A stretch of DNA of 7,587 nt from CAZAGT01 sp964484515 (GCA_964484515.1 CAZAGT010000256.1:1-7587), one strand, 5' to 3'. Positions 1 through 6,291 are shown, numbered from the stretch's first letter. Notes: generated by a model not told the origin, from the sequence alone. A program made the numbers and translations.

Positions 1-64
1 TAGCTTTTTTGAATTGTAACAGATCACGTCTACATATTTATGACCGCATTAGTAAGCAGCGCTC

Positions 65-970
65 TCATTTGTCAAGCAGGCCGAGGCCTTTCAATTCCTT
101 TTCCACCCGCGCCCCAATGTCTTTCTCGATTTCGATCAGGGGACTGCGGGAGTAACCGGCATCGACACCCCGCATTTTCAGAATGGCATGCATAATCGGA
201 ACGGTTGGTCCAAGTTTTGTGATCGCCCGGACTTTCAACGTCAATCGCTGGAGTTCCATGGCCTTCTTCCTGTCACCCTCCAAGTACGCCGCATGCATTT
301 TGGCCATCAGGTCGGGAAAAATATTTCCCATCCCGCAAACCATCCCGATCGCCCCAGCGTCAAAGGCGGCGACAAAAATGGCCTCCGTGCCGACGATGAC
401 ATTAAAGTCAGGGTAATCAGCCACCGCTTCCTGAAAGAAGATGAAGTTGACCAGATCAAAGGAACTGTCCTTGCATCCCCGCAAGCCGCATTCTGCAAGT
501 CGTCTCAGGAGCTTTGGCGTGATGGTGTTCTGGGAGTAGTGGGCATTATGATAGACGAAGACCGGAAACTCCTCCTCGTTGACGGCGTCTATAAGCGCCG
601 CAAAATGGCGGAAAAGGCTTTCTTCTGGGAGATTCGGGGCGTAGTAAGGGGAAATTGCGCCCACACCTTGGGCCCCCGCGGACTTGGCGTGCTTGGCCAG
701 GTCGACCATGGGCTGCGTACCGGCCGCCCCAACGTGGGCGACCACGGGGACCTTACCATTCACTTCATCGAGGATGATCTCCAGCATCCGTTTCCTTTCC
801 GACACTGACATCAGGGGGCCACAGCCGTAAGTCCCAATGGGATAAAGCCCGTGGACGTGCGGTAATGTGAATCGGATGATCTCCCTCATTCCCTGTTCAT
901 AGATTTCACCGTTCGTGGTGAAAGAAGATAACATGGGTGGAATCACGCCAGTGTAATCCATTGCTTTCAT
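65..970 (-). CDS. DapA/NanA-superfamily aldolase (dihydrodipicolinate synthase family), substrate unknown
   Basis: A 301-residue class I aldolase of the DapA/N-acetylneuraminate lyase family, full length for the family. Visible family elements: substrate-loop region GTYGCGP (residues 46-52, where DapA has GTTGE), the catalytic Tyr140 in FVYHNAHY, Schiff-base Lys167 in RGCKDSS, and the glycine-rich GAIGMVCGMGN strand (206-216). The DapA arginine that binds the pyruvate-derived carboxylate of aspartate semialdehyde (in YNVPxRT) is replaced by Tyr145, and the second loop threonine by Tyr48, so a lysine-biosynthesis role is unlikely; a sugar-acid or keto-acid lyase or dehydratase is more plausible (inference). 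Start: AGGAGG at 984-989 lies 13 nt from the chosen ATG, which is long. A closer ATG at 978 encodes only a 3-codon peptide whose TGA overlaps this ATG, so coupled initiation is possible; ATG 961 is an alternative. No convincing terminator follows in 1-64. Confidence 0.9.
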   Translation of the reverse strand: MKAMDYTGVIPPMLSSFTTNGEIYEQGMREIIRFTLPHVHGLYPIGTYGCGPLMSVSERKRMLEIILDEVNGKVPVVAHVGAAGTQPMVDLAKHAKSAGAQGVGAISPYYAPNLPEESLFRHFAALIDAVNEEEFPVFVYHNAHYSQNTITPKLLRRLAECGLRGCKDSSFDLVNFIFFQEAVADYPDFNVIVGTEAIFVAAFDAGAIGMVCGMGNIFPDLMAKMHAAYLEGDRKKAMELQRLTLKVRAITKLGPTVPIMHAILKMRGVDAGYSRSPLIEIEKDIGARVEKELKGLGLLDK

Positions 971-1073
971 ACTTTCATCAATGCCTCCTGCTGTTAAATA
1001 TAGCGCTTAAGAGACTTGCGTCTGAATTCATCAAAACCTTATAGGTTAACCTCCACAGACACAAGTGAAAACA

Positions 1074-1237
1074 GGCTCCTCACAAGAATGTGTGGGTCAG
1101 TAAATCCGTATTGCCGGCACAGTCGATTGGACTCACATCTGTTGTCGATCGAAATCCGGGCTTTCCGATTCTAAACTGATTGCCGCGCAGTCCGGTGGGA
1201 GGGCTGTTTTGTCGCCCACATATCCTTGTGAGGAGCC
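1074..1237. mobile_element. 164-bp MITE-like element with terminal inverted repeats
   Basis: The left end (1074-1095) begins GGCTCCTCACAAGAATGTGT and the right end (reverse complement of 1216-1237) begins GGCTCCTCACAAGGATATGT; the ends match over 22 bp with two differences. The interior has no credible gene and contains two related direct copies around ATTGCCG (near 1110 and 1179). A third copy of the end, in the same orientation as the left end, begins at 7530. Ends beginning GG(C/T)TC with an internal GTGGG resemble ISL3-family termini as I know them, but that assignment is tentative. No matching target duplication is visible (tgaaaaca on the left, ttgaccct on the right), so the insertion is old or one flank has been rearranged. 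Confidence 0.7.
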
Positions 1238-1264
1238 TTGACCCTTCGTGATGAGGTCCCAATT

Positions 1265-1280
1265 ACCGAACCGGTCCGGT
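1265..1280 (-). terminator. Stem-loop just past the DsrE-like stop codon
   Basis: A 16-bp near-perfect palindrome (ACCGGACCGGTTCGGT on the minus strand, one mismatched pair) begins one nucleotide after the stop codon of the DsrE-like gene. It can form a 3'-end hairpin, but no U-run follows, so termination is only a possibility. Confidence 0.35.
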
Positions 1281-1281
1281 A

Positions 1282-1659
1282 TCAGAAACCAATGACGTTG
1301 TCCGCCGCCACAATGAGATCGGCCAGTTGTGAAGGAGTGCCCAGCTCTCCACACGTAAAATCACATAATGCACTCTGCCCTTCACTAACAAGTCCGCGCC
1401 CCATTGCACATGCCACGCCGATATAAATCGGGACCTTTTTTGTCATGGTAAGAAATAGCAATAGATCTTCAAGATTGGGAAGACCCGGAGCCTGTATGTT
1501 CTCAGCCACTCCTGCCGGTATGAGATAAACGGAGTTGTTATAAAGCCAGATAGAAACCTCATGTCCCTTTTCAGCAAGTGCCCGCGCCGTTACAAAAGGA
1601 ACTGTCGCTCGGTTGGCGTCTTCGGGTCCGTTGTTGGCAATGATTAGATATTTTCCCAC
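1282..1659 (-). CDS. DsrE/DsrF-like family protein (sulfur-relay type)
   Basis: A 125-residue single-domain protein of the DsrE/YchN type: an N-terminal beta strand (KYLIIANNGPED), a helix (TVPFVTARALAEKG), a second strand (EVSIWLYNN), then PIYIGVACAMGRGL, where Cys84 sits at the position of the conserved DsrE cysteine before an RG. Two further cysteines, Cys99 and Cys103, form a CDFTC motif. DsrE-family proteins bind persulfide sulfur in sulfur-transfer or redox signalling; the exact partner here is unknown. Start chosen at GTG 1657-1659 because GGGGAG (1666-1671) lies 6 nt upstream; the open frame runs back to an ATG at 1713 but without a Shine-Dalgarno, and homology begins at the GTG. The gene stands alone with its own promoter, between a MITE and decayed transporter genes. 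Confidence 0.85.
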   Translation of the reverse strand: MGKYLIIANNGPEDANRATVPFVTARALAEKGHEVSIWLYNNSVYLIPAGVAENIQAPGLPNLEDLLLFLTMTKKVPIYIGVACAMGRGLVSEGQSALCDFTCGELGTPSQLADLIVAADNVIGF

Positions 1660-1719
1660 GCTATTCTCCCCTCTAGCAGAGACTATGGAACCCGCAAATC
1701 TACTCCAGATCACATTTTC

Positions 1720-1747
1720 ATATTACCAAGTAATACATAATTGTCAA
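1720..1747 (-). promoter_or_regulatory. Promoter of the DsrE-like gene with embedded palindromic operator
   Basis: On the minus strand, a consensus TTGACA -35 (1742-1747) is followed 16 nt later by TAATAT as -10 (1720-1725). A perfect inverted repeat TATTAC-N3-GTAATA (1721-1735) covers most of the spacer and the -10, a position where a bound protein would block polymerase. The same 6-3-6 palindrome recurs at the DUF5320 promoter (7306-7320). Confidence 0.6.
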
Positions 1748-1838
1748 CAGAAAATGAGTTTAAGTAAATGAATATAAGTATAACTATATTTAAATGGTAT
1801 GATTCAAGACTGGGAGTTTGGGAAGGAAGCCTTGATAC

Positions 1839-2485
1839 CTACAGATGGCAGGCCACGAAGTGGGCGTCATTAATCTCTCTGAATTCTGCTTCCTCATCCA
1901 GGCACCTCTTATGTACGTCCGGACATCTCGGATGAAAACGACAGCCCTGAGGATAATCATGCGCATCGGGAATCTCCCCCTTCAGTACGATTTCATCCTG
2001 AGCCACATTCGGATCAGGGATCGGAATAGCATTGATAAGGGCCCGCGTGTAGGGGTGCCACGATTGGTCGAGTATTTTTCCGGCGTCCAATAACTCCACG
2101 ATCTTGCCGAGATACATGACGGCGATCTTATCCGCTACGTGTTCCACGACTTCAATGTTATGCCCTATGAAAAGATACGCTATGTTAGCACTCGCTTGTA
2201 TTTCAACAAGGAGATTTATGATCTGCGCCTGGATTGATACGTCGAGTGCGGATACCGGCTCATCTAAGACAATGAACTTCGGGTTCGTTGAAATGGCCCT
2301 GGCAATACCAATCCTCTGCCTCTGACCACCGCGGAATAGGCCGGATTGACAGCCTTGGCGCATACTCCGAGTCTGCTCCGGCCGCCTGGCTTGCAAGCTT
2401 CTTCAGCGTTGGAGCAGGTAGCGTTTCGTTTCTTGAAAAGAGACCCCCATGGCCTGACGTTAAGGTATCCAAGATCTTCTTTCAT
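1839..2485 (-). pseudogene. oppF-like oligopeptide ABC transporter ATPase, internally deleted and frameshifted
   Basis: The C-terminal half of an OppF/DppF-type ATP-binding protein: degenerate signature FRGGQRQRIGIARAI (2290-2340 region), Walker B FIVLDEPVSALD, the switch histidine in LFIGHN, and the oligo_HPY tail with HPYTRALI, CRFHPRCPD and ending VACHL. Upstream, a short amino-terminal-like piece (MKEDLGYLNVRPWG, from 2485) leads almost at once into residues normally just before the signature (LASQAAGADSEYA). Roughly 100 codons including Walker A are therefore missing, and at least one frameshift near 2335-2350 separates that piece from the signature. A family member is about 320 residues; this relic spans about 215 codons. 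It cannot bind ATP normally. It follows the oppD-like relic at 25 nt, preserving the original operon order. Confidence 0.85.
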
Positions 2486-2509
2486 GAGGTCCCATACGAG
2501 CTGTCGGGT

Positions 2510-3002
2510 TTAACGAACCCAGCAGGAGACATAATGGTCTTTGCCTATATGCACCTCGGGCGGGTATTGGACTCTGCATTTCGCGATCCTTCTCTCGCAC
2601 CTGGGTTCAAAGGCACACCCTTCAGGTAGATCCATAGGGTCTGGTGGCTGGCCTCGTAATGAATGTAACTTGTCCTGCCCTGATCACAAGATCGGAATAG
2701 ATTTCATCAGACCCACGGTGTAAGGATGCCGTGGATTTCCAAAAAGATCCCTAACGCCGGCGTATTCGACGGTTCTACCCGCATACATGACTCCTACGGT
2801 GTCGCACGTTCGCGCAATAACGCCGAAATCGTGGGTGATAAATATAATCGAAGTCCCATGTTCCTCTCTCAGTCTCCTCAAGAGCTGCAGGATTTGAGCT
2901 TGGATTGTAACATCCAAGGCGGTTGTCGGTTCGTCCGCAATAATGATGTCGGGGTTGCACATCACCGCCATGCCTATCGCCACCCGTTTTCCGTCCTCCG
3001 TT
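2510..3002 (-). pseudogene. oppD-like oligopeptide ABC transporter ATPase remnant with in-frame stop
   Basis: The C-terminal half of an OppD/DppD-type ATPase. Seen in order: a degenerate signature start (NGGRKT near 2988-3002), a 1-nt frameshift near 2984-2990, then VAIGMAVMCNPD, Walker B IIIADEPTTALDV, the switch histidine in IIFITHDFGVIA, and HPYTVGLMKSIPIL ended by TGA (2684-2686). The same frame continues after the TGA without interruption as an oligo_HPY tail (SGQDKLHSLRGQPPDPMDLP, then CAFEPRCERR) and ends naturally in VSCWVR at 2510. The Walker A half is absent: recognisable homology stops near 3002-3015, where unrelated GC-rich sequence begins. Family members are about 320-330 residues; about 164 codons remain. 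This is a dead gene. Confidence 0.87.
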
Positions 3003-3149
3003 GCAGGCTACTGGGAAGGACGGGCACCCTATGGGCTACGCCGCGGTCACCTCTCGCCATTCCTTCCCGTGCTTCCGCGCGGAGCATCCCCCCCGGGGCG
3101 GGTAAACCTGGCGAAGGCCAGTGAGCCGGCTCGCAATGGCCGGAATTCC

Positions 3150-3178
3150 TTGACATGCTCCACGCTGGCTTCTAAAGT
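3150..3178 (+). promoter_or_regulatory. Possible promoter for the alcohol dehydrogenase gene
   Basis: A consensus TTGACA (3150-3155) and TAAAGT (3173-3178, four of six consensus bases) are separated by 17 nt, about 160 nt upstream of the dehydrogenase start. The -10 overlaps the possible IS-end repeats, so the promoter may have been supplied by mobile DNA. Confidence 0.35.
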
Positions 3179-3208
3179 GACCTCAAATAGTAAAAGTGGC
3201 TTAAATTA
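3174..3208. repeat. Tandem AAAGTG repeats, possible IS21-family terminus
   Basis: Two direct copies, AAAGTGACCTCAAATA (3174-3189) and AAAGTGGCTTAAATTA (3193-3208), match at 12 of 16 positions with a 19-bp offset. An inverted partner ACTTTTATT follows at 3211. IS21-family ends carry repeated transposase sites of the form AAAAGTG(A/G)(A/C)C, so this may be a solitary IS21-like end. No istA or istB coding sequence is visible. Confidence 0.35.
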
Positions 3209-3337
3209 TTACTTTTATTCAAGTTCAACCGCAAAAGACGTTCGACCCGATGTCGGCGTGTTGCGGAAAGACCGATAGGCGTAAGGCAAACACATTCTGG
3301 TTGTGGCTCGGCACAATCAGGGCTCAAAGGAGGGCTT

Positions 3338-4435
3338 ATGAAAGCATGGGTTCATTACGGGTTTACTGACATGCGGCTCGAAGATGTTCCGGATCCGACC
3401 ATCGAACCACAACACGTGATCGTCAAGGTGAACGTGGTCCAGCCCAGTATCACGGAAGCGTTGCTCTCACAGGGGTTGCCGACGTTCCCGAAACTCGTGG
3501 AGGCCGTCAAAAGACGGCTGGCGGAAAAGACCCCGATTCAACTCTTTGGGCATGAGTTCGCGGGTGAGGTCATCGAGATGGGGGAAGGCGTCGAACACCT
3601 CCGGGTGGGGGATCGGGTCACGGCCAAGGCCGTTGTCGCCTGCCATAAATGCCCCAATTGCAGGGCCGGCCGCGTCCAATTCTGTTTGGATACGAAACTG
3701 TTAGGGTTCGATATCCCGGGCGCCCTGGCCGAGTATGCCCTGATACCAGCCCAAATCCTCTACAAACTGCCGGACACACTCTCTGACAGCGAGGGAGCGA
3801 CCATGCAACCGCTGGGTGAATGTGTCACCGCAGTAGCTACGGTAGGGCTGAATGCAGGGGATACGGTGGCCGTGCTCGGCCAGGGGGCAATGGGCCTGTC
3901 CAGCATGCAGGCAGCCAAGATAACGGGTGCAGGCCGACTCCTCGTGACCGACATCCGGGAAGAGGCCCTGGAGATGGCCCGCAAATTGGGTGCAGATGAG
4001 GTCATAGACGCCCAAAGGACTGATCCCGTCAAGAAAGTCCTCGAGTTGACGAACGGAATCGGGGCTGACCTGGTCATCGAGGCGGCGAGCGGGTCGCGCA
4101 AGGTCGGTCTCTCCGGAACGGACACCTTTTATCAAGCCGTGGAGATGGTTTCCGCCGGCGGCAAGATCCTCGAGATATCCCATTTTGAAAATCCGTTGGA
4201 GAGCCTTGCGACCGGCCTATTCCGCTTGAGAAGCATCAAATGGGTGTTTCCGGATTTCCCCACGAACAAGCTGATGGAGTACACGATCAACCTGGTTGCT
4301 TCGGGCCGCATCCAGCAGAAACCCCTGATCAATCATGTTGTGGAGGGGATCGAAAATCTGCCCGAGGTCCTCGAGATCACCACAAACAAGCCGAAGTATC
4401 GGACCCTGAATCCGGCCCAACTAAAGATCGTTTGA
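3338..4435 (+). CDS. Zinc-type medium-chain alcohol dehydrogenase homologue
   Basis: A 365-residue MDR-family dehydrogenase, normal length. The GroES-like catalytic domain holds GHE (71-73) and the complete structural-zinc set Cys102, Cys105, Cys108 and Cys116. The Rossmann domain has GQGAMG (181-186) and Asp205 after the second strand, which favours NAD over NADP. The usual first catalytic-zinc ligand (Cys in the CGxD motif) aligns with Ser37 in QPSITE, and the glutamate of the EPL motif is Gln157, so the catalytic metal site is altered. Substrate cannot be named; the closest broad groups are threonine, sorbitol and butanediol dehydrogenases. The start is firm: AGGAGG (3328-3333) lies 4 nt before the ATG. 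It is transcribed alone on the plus strand, convergent with the hgc operon, so a functional link to mercury is not implied. Confidence 0.92.
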   Translation: MKAWVHYGFTDMRLEDVPDPTIEPQHVIVKVNVVQPSITEALLSQGLPTFPKLVEAVKRRLAEKTPIQLFGHEFAGEVIEMGEGVEHLRVGDRVTAKAVVACHKCPNCRAGRVQFCLDTKLLGFDIPGALAEYALIPAQILYKLPDTLSDSEGATMQPLGECVTAVATVGLNAGDTVAVLGQGAMGLSSMQAAKITGAGRLLVTDIREEALEMARKLGADEVIDAQRTDPVKKVLELTNGIGADLVIEAASGSRKVGLSGTDTFYQAVEMVSAGGKILEISHFENPLESLATGLFRLRSIKWVFPDFPTNKLMEYTINLVASGRIQQKPLINHVVEGIENLPEVLEITTNKPKYRTLNPAQLKIV

Positions 4436-4463
4436 GCAAAGACGCTCGGTTGGATGCTCCGGT

Positions 4464-4536
4464 TTGAGGCTTGAGGTTGGAGGTATGAGGTAAAGCATCT
4501 AAAGAGGTTACTCTTCCCAGCCTCGAACCTTGGGCC
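4464..4536. repeat. Heptad tandem repeat with facing inverted copy between convergent genes
   Basis: Four consecutive 7-bp units (TTGAGGC, TTGAGGT, TGGAGGT, ATGAGGT) fill 4464-4491. A facing block (CCTCGAACCTTGGGCC, 4521-4536) is complementary to 4468-4483 at 12 of 16 positions. The pair can fold into one long imperfect stem in the gap between the dehydrogenase and the hgcB end, where it could act as a bidirectional terminator or be a dispersed noncoding repeat. Confidence 0.55.
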
Positions 4537-4579
4537 TTGAGCCTTTTACCCATGCCCCATTGGGGGCGGATGAGATTCA

Positions 4580-4596
4580 TCCCGATGTGATCGGGA
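4580..4596 (-). terminator. Perfect stem-loop downstream of hgcB
   Basis: TCCCGAT-CAC-ATCGGGA is a perfect 7-bp stem with a 3-nt loop, 23 nt after the hgcB stop codon. The following bases (TGAATCTC) are not a U-run, so it is either a weak terminator or a 3'-end-stabilising hairpin. Confidence 0.5.
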
Positions 4597-4619
4597 CAGG
4601 TAAGTGTCTTCCGGCGGCT

Positions 4620-4961
4620 TCAACAACACGTCGGCTCGGCCGACTCGGAACAGGACGCTTGCGAGGCCTCACCCTTATCTACCACGCAACAGCAGGCCGA
4701 GTTCTGACGGCCGAGAGCCGCGTTGATGACGGCGGTTGCACAGCCTACGCCCGCTTCCACGCTCAAGGCCTCGGTGGGGCAATTCCGTGCGCATGCCCCG
4801 CACTCCATGCACGCGTCCCGATCGACAATCCGAGCGTGACGGTCATTCATGGCGATCACGCCATGGGGGCAAACGGCCGTACACATACCGCAGCCCACGC
4901 ACTTCTCCACATCATACTCAAGCGTCACTACATTCCTTAAATAAACGAGTTCACCCATCAT
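4620..4961 (-). CDS. hgcB: HgcB, mercury-methylation 2x[4Fe-4S] ferredoxin
   Basis: HgcB passes electrons to the HgcA corrinoid so that it can be re-methylated, and its C-terminal cysteines are thought to handle Hg(II) or methylmercury. From ATG 4961 the protein has 113 residues. Two complete cluster motifs are present: CVGCGMCTAVCP and CMECGACARNCP; CMECGAC is the sequence typical of HgcB. The conserved block VEAGVGCATAVI follows, then a C-terminal tail with a CCC triplet, a lone Cys and a terminal CC pair. HgcB proteins are usually near 95 residues with one vicinal pair, so this tail is longer and richer in cysteine. Start: GAGGAG (4966-4971) lies 4 nt before ATG 4961 and 7 nt before ATG 4958, and either may be used; a TTG at 4973 overlaps the Shine-Dalgarno and is rejected. 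It follows hgcA by 52 nt, as expected for an hgcAB operon. Confidence 0.93.
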   Translation of the reverse strand: MMGELVYLRNVVTLEYDVEKCVGCGMCTAVCPHGVIAMNDRHARIVDRDACMECGACARNCPTEALSVEAGVGCATAVINAALGRQNSACCCVVDKGEASQASCSESAEPTCC

Positions 4962-5013
4962 TTTACTCCTCAACCGTGTATTGAAAGAGGCTGCATTGAC
5001 GCGACACCACCTC

Positions 5014-6093
5014 TTAGGCTAGCACAAGCGACCCGATCCAGACGCAGAGGCCCACACTTGCGGCCACGATCTGGAGAGGGACCGCAACCTTCATCTCCTT
5101 CCGCACCCCGGAAAGAGATGTGTAGGTGGATGCCCCCGTGAAGTTCATGGCCAGAAAGGCCGCGATGGCTGGAGACATCAGTACCCAGGATAAGACCTCG
5201 ATCTGACCTTTCCAGGGCCCGATTTCAGCGTAGGTGAGGGTCAAGAGAATCCCGGACCAGATGAGACCAAGCCAGACGCCCTTCAACGAAAAAGCTCGTC
5301 CCGGTAGCCACGGCAGCAAAAGGGGGGTCATCACCGCCCCGGCGACCAGGGCGCCGAACAAAGCGAGCACCGCAGAGAGACCGTGATTCAGGGCAGACGC
5401 CAGAAACCCCTCCTCACCCAACAGTCCGCCCAAGACAAAGAAAAACAACCCAATAACGAGAAACCATTTGAAGGCCGTAACGAGTTCAACCGGGATCAGC
5501 ACGGCTCGTTCCCGCAGCGGGAAGGCCTTCCGGCGCATCGCCGAGGTGGCTTTATAGCCGTTGTCCATGAACGCCGGCAAATCCTTGGCTTCGATGGGTC
5601 CGTAGACAACCTCAAATCCCACGAGTCTTTTCACCTGGTGAGCCGCGACTCCGGGGGCTCCCAGTTGGGGCAAAATCAGCTTCCGGTGATGGACGACCTG
5701 CTCCAGGCCACTCGCCCGAATGCGCCGGACTAATTCCTGGGTTCCAAAAGTCCCCTTCCCGGCCGCACACCAGACGTTGATCCCTTTCGTATCGAGCACC
5801 AGGAGCCAAAGATCGCGCCCGGCCAAAGCGCTTCTTAGACTATCAAACGTCAGTTTGTAGTTGGCCGTCACCAGGACCTCTGATTCAGCGTCAGGATGTC
5901 CGAGGGCATACAGACCCGGATCGACCGTGTAGCTCATACGGCCCACATTGCAACGAACCTTGAATGCCCCCCACCGGTCCGGGAAGTTGAGTTCAGCTGA
6001 GACCAGGGGGATCTTACCAACCGGAGTATCTACAGACCCTCTTACAAAGGGCTGGTCAAGTCGAGGCAGGCTCAACTGAGCCTGTTGCGGCAA
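5014..6093 (-). CDS. hgcA: HgcA, membrane corrinoid protein of mercury methylation (N-terminus probably extends to 6198)
   Basis: HgcA transfers a methyl group from its corrinoid cofactor to Hg(II). The cytoplasmic corrinoid-binding domain (about residues 15-200 of this 359-residue frame) contains VLDTKGINVWCAAGKGTFGT; Cys109 within NVWCAAGK is the lower-axial cobalt ligand of HgcA. LPQLGAPGVAAHQV (141-154) is a further conserved block. The C-terminal part shows five hydrophobic helices (about 206-224, 238-258, 272-288, 299-316, 337-357), with NFTGASTYTSLSGVRKEM before the last, as in HgcA. This frame opens at TTG 6091-6093, which has no Shine-Dalgarno and sits against a strong hairpin. The same frame is open upstream, past one TGA (6097-6099), to an ATG at 6198 with a Shine-Dalgarno; with read-through the protein would have 394 residues. 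Regulated together with arsR and hgcB. The family call is firm; the start is not. Confidence 0.95.
   Translation of the reverse strand: MPQQAQLSLPRLDQPFVRGSVDTPVGKIPLVSAELNFPDRWGAFKVRCNVGRMSYTVDPGLYALGHPDAESEVLVTANYKLTFDSLRSALAGRDLWLLVLDTKGINVWCAAGKGTFGTQELVRRIRASGLEQVVHHRKLILPQLGAPGVAAHQVKRLVGFEVVYGPIEAKDLPAFMDNGYKATSAMRRKAFPLRERAVLIPVELVTAFKWFLVIGLFFFVLGGLLGEEGFLASALNHGLSAVLALFGALVAGAVMTPLLLPWLPGRAFSLKGVWLGLIWSGILLTLTYAEIGPWKGQIEVLSWVLMSPAIAAFLAMNFTGASTYTSLSGVRKEMKVAVPLQIVAASVGLCVWIGSLVLA
6067..6084 (-). promoter_or_regulatory. SECIS-like hairpin inside the hgcA message
   Basis: CAGGCTC-AGTT-GAGCCTG is a perfect 7-bp stem with a tetraloop whose second base is G. It begins 12 nt after the TGA at 6097-6099, and the loop lies 19 nt from that TGA. 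The published bacterial SECIS consensus, as I know it, asks for a small apical loop with a G in the first two positions about 16-37 nt after the UGA, which this satisfies. It could instead be a chance palindrome or a translational control hairpin. Confidence 0.4.
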
Positions 6094-6096
6094 AGC

Positions 6097-6198
6097 TCAA
6101 GAGCTGCCTTTGCTCTGCACCGACGGCGCCATGGGGAAATCGCCGATTCGATTTTCGACCTCCAAGGGGTTTGCGAGGTCCATGATCTCTTTCTTCAT
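6097..6198 (-). CDS. 33-codon in-frame upstream segment of hgcA, ending in TGA (possible Sec codon)
   Basis: From ATG 6196-6198 the frame reads MKKEIMDLANPLEVENRIGD through to APSVQSKGSS and meets TGA at 6097-6099. That frame is the same as HgcA: after the TGA come one Ala codon and the TTG opening the recognised HgcA frame. AAGGA lies 7 nt before the ATG, a good ribosome binding site, whereas the HgcA TTG has none. The frame is in fact open back to the arsR stop at 6292. Readings, in my order of preference: the natural amino end of HgcA with UGA read as selenocysteine; the amino end broken by a nonsense mutation or a base error; or a leader peptide coupled to hgcA translation. Confidence 0.5.
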   Translation of the reverse strand: MKKEIMDLANPLEVENRIGDFPMAPSVQSKGSS

Positions 6199-6291
6199 GC
6201 GCTGTTCCTTCCGGTCTTCCTGATCGACCCTCTTTCTCAATTCTATAGAGGAATGTATTTTCTCCGATAGTCTGAGATGATCAGTTCCGGG

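Larger units (their letters stand above)
3003..3337. other. Intergenic segment of unknown origin between the oppD relic and the dehydrogenase
   Basis: No gene is supported here. The first part (3003-3165) is GC-rich with a C7 run near 3090 and several small hairpins (CTGGC-GAAG-GCCAG near 3110-3123, and the palindrome GAGCCGGCTC near 3123-3132). The second part turns AT-rich and carries the repeats described at 3174-3208. The last 100 bases lead to the dehydrogenase ribosome binding site. It probably marks an insertion or deletion junction that removed the front half of the oppD-like gene. Confidence 0.5.

Noticed and set aside
188..808. 206-codon plus-strand open frame
   Set aside because: It lies antisense inside the well-supported aldolase gene and has no recognisable domain or ribosome binding site.
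1080..1262. Minus-strand open frames across the MITE-like element
   Set aside because: They span the terminal repeats, lack Shine-Dalgarno sequences and have no family features.
1660..1713. Amino-terminal extension of the DsrE-like protein to the ATG at 1713
   Set aside because: No Shine-Dalgarno precedes it, it lies only a few bases past the predicted -10, and homology begins at the GTG that has a well-spaced GGGGAG.
2943..3278. Plus-strand open frame in the unassigned segment
   Set aside because: Its front overlaps the oppD relic antisense, no ribosome binding site or family motif is seen, and the segment looks like repeat or IS debris.
4530..4940. 136-codon plus-strand open frame opposite hgcB
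   Set aside because: It is antisense to a ferredoxin with two intact cluster motifs; its composition is a shadow of that gene.
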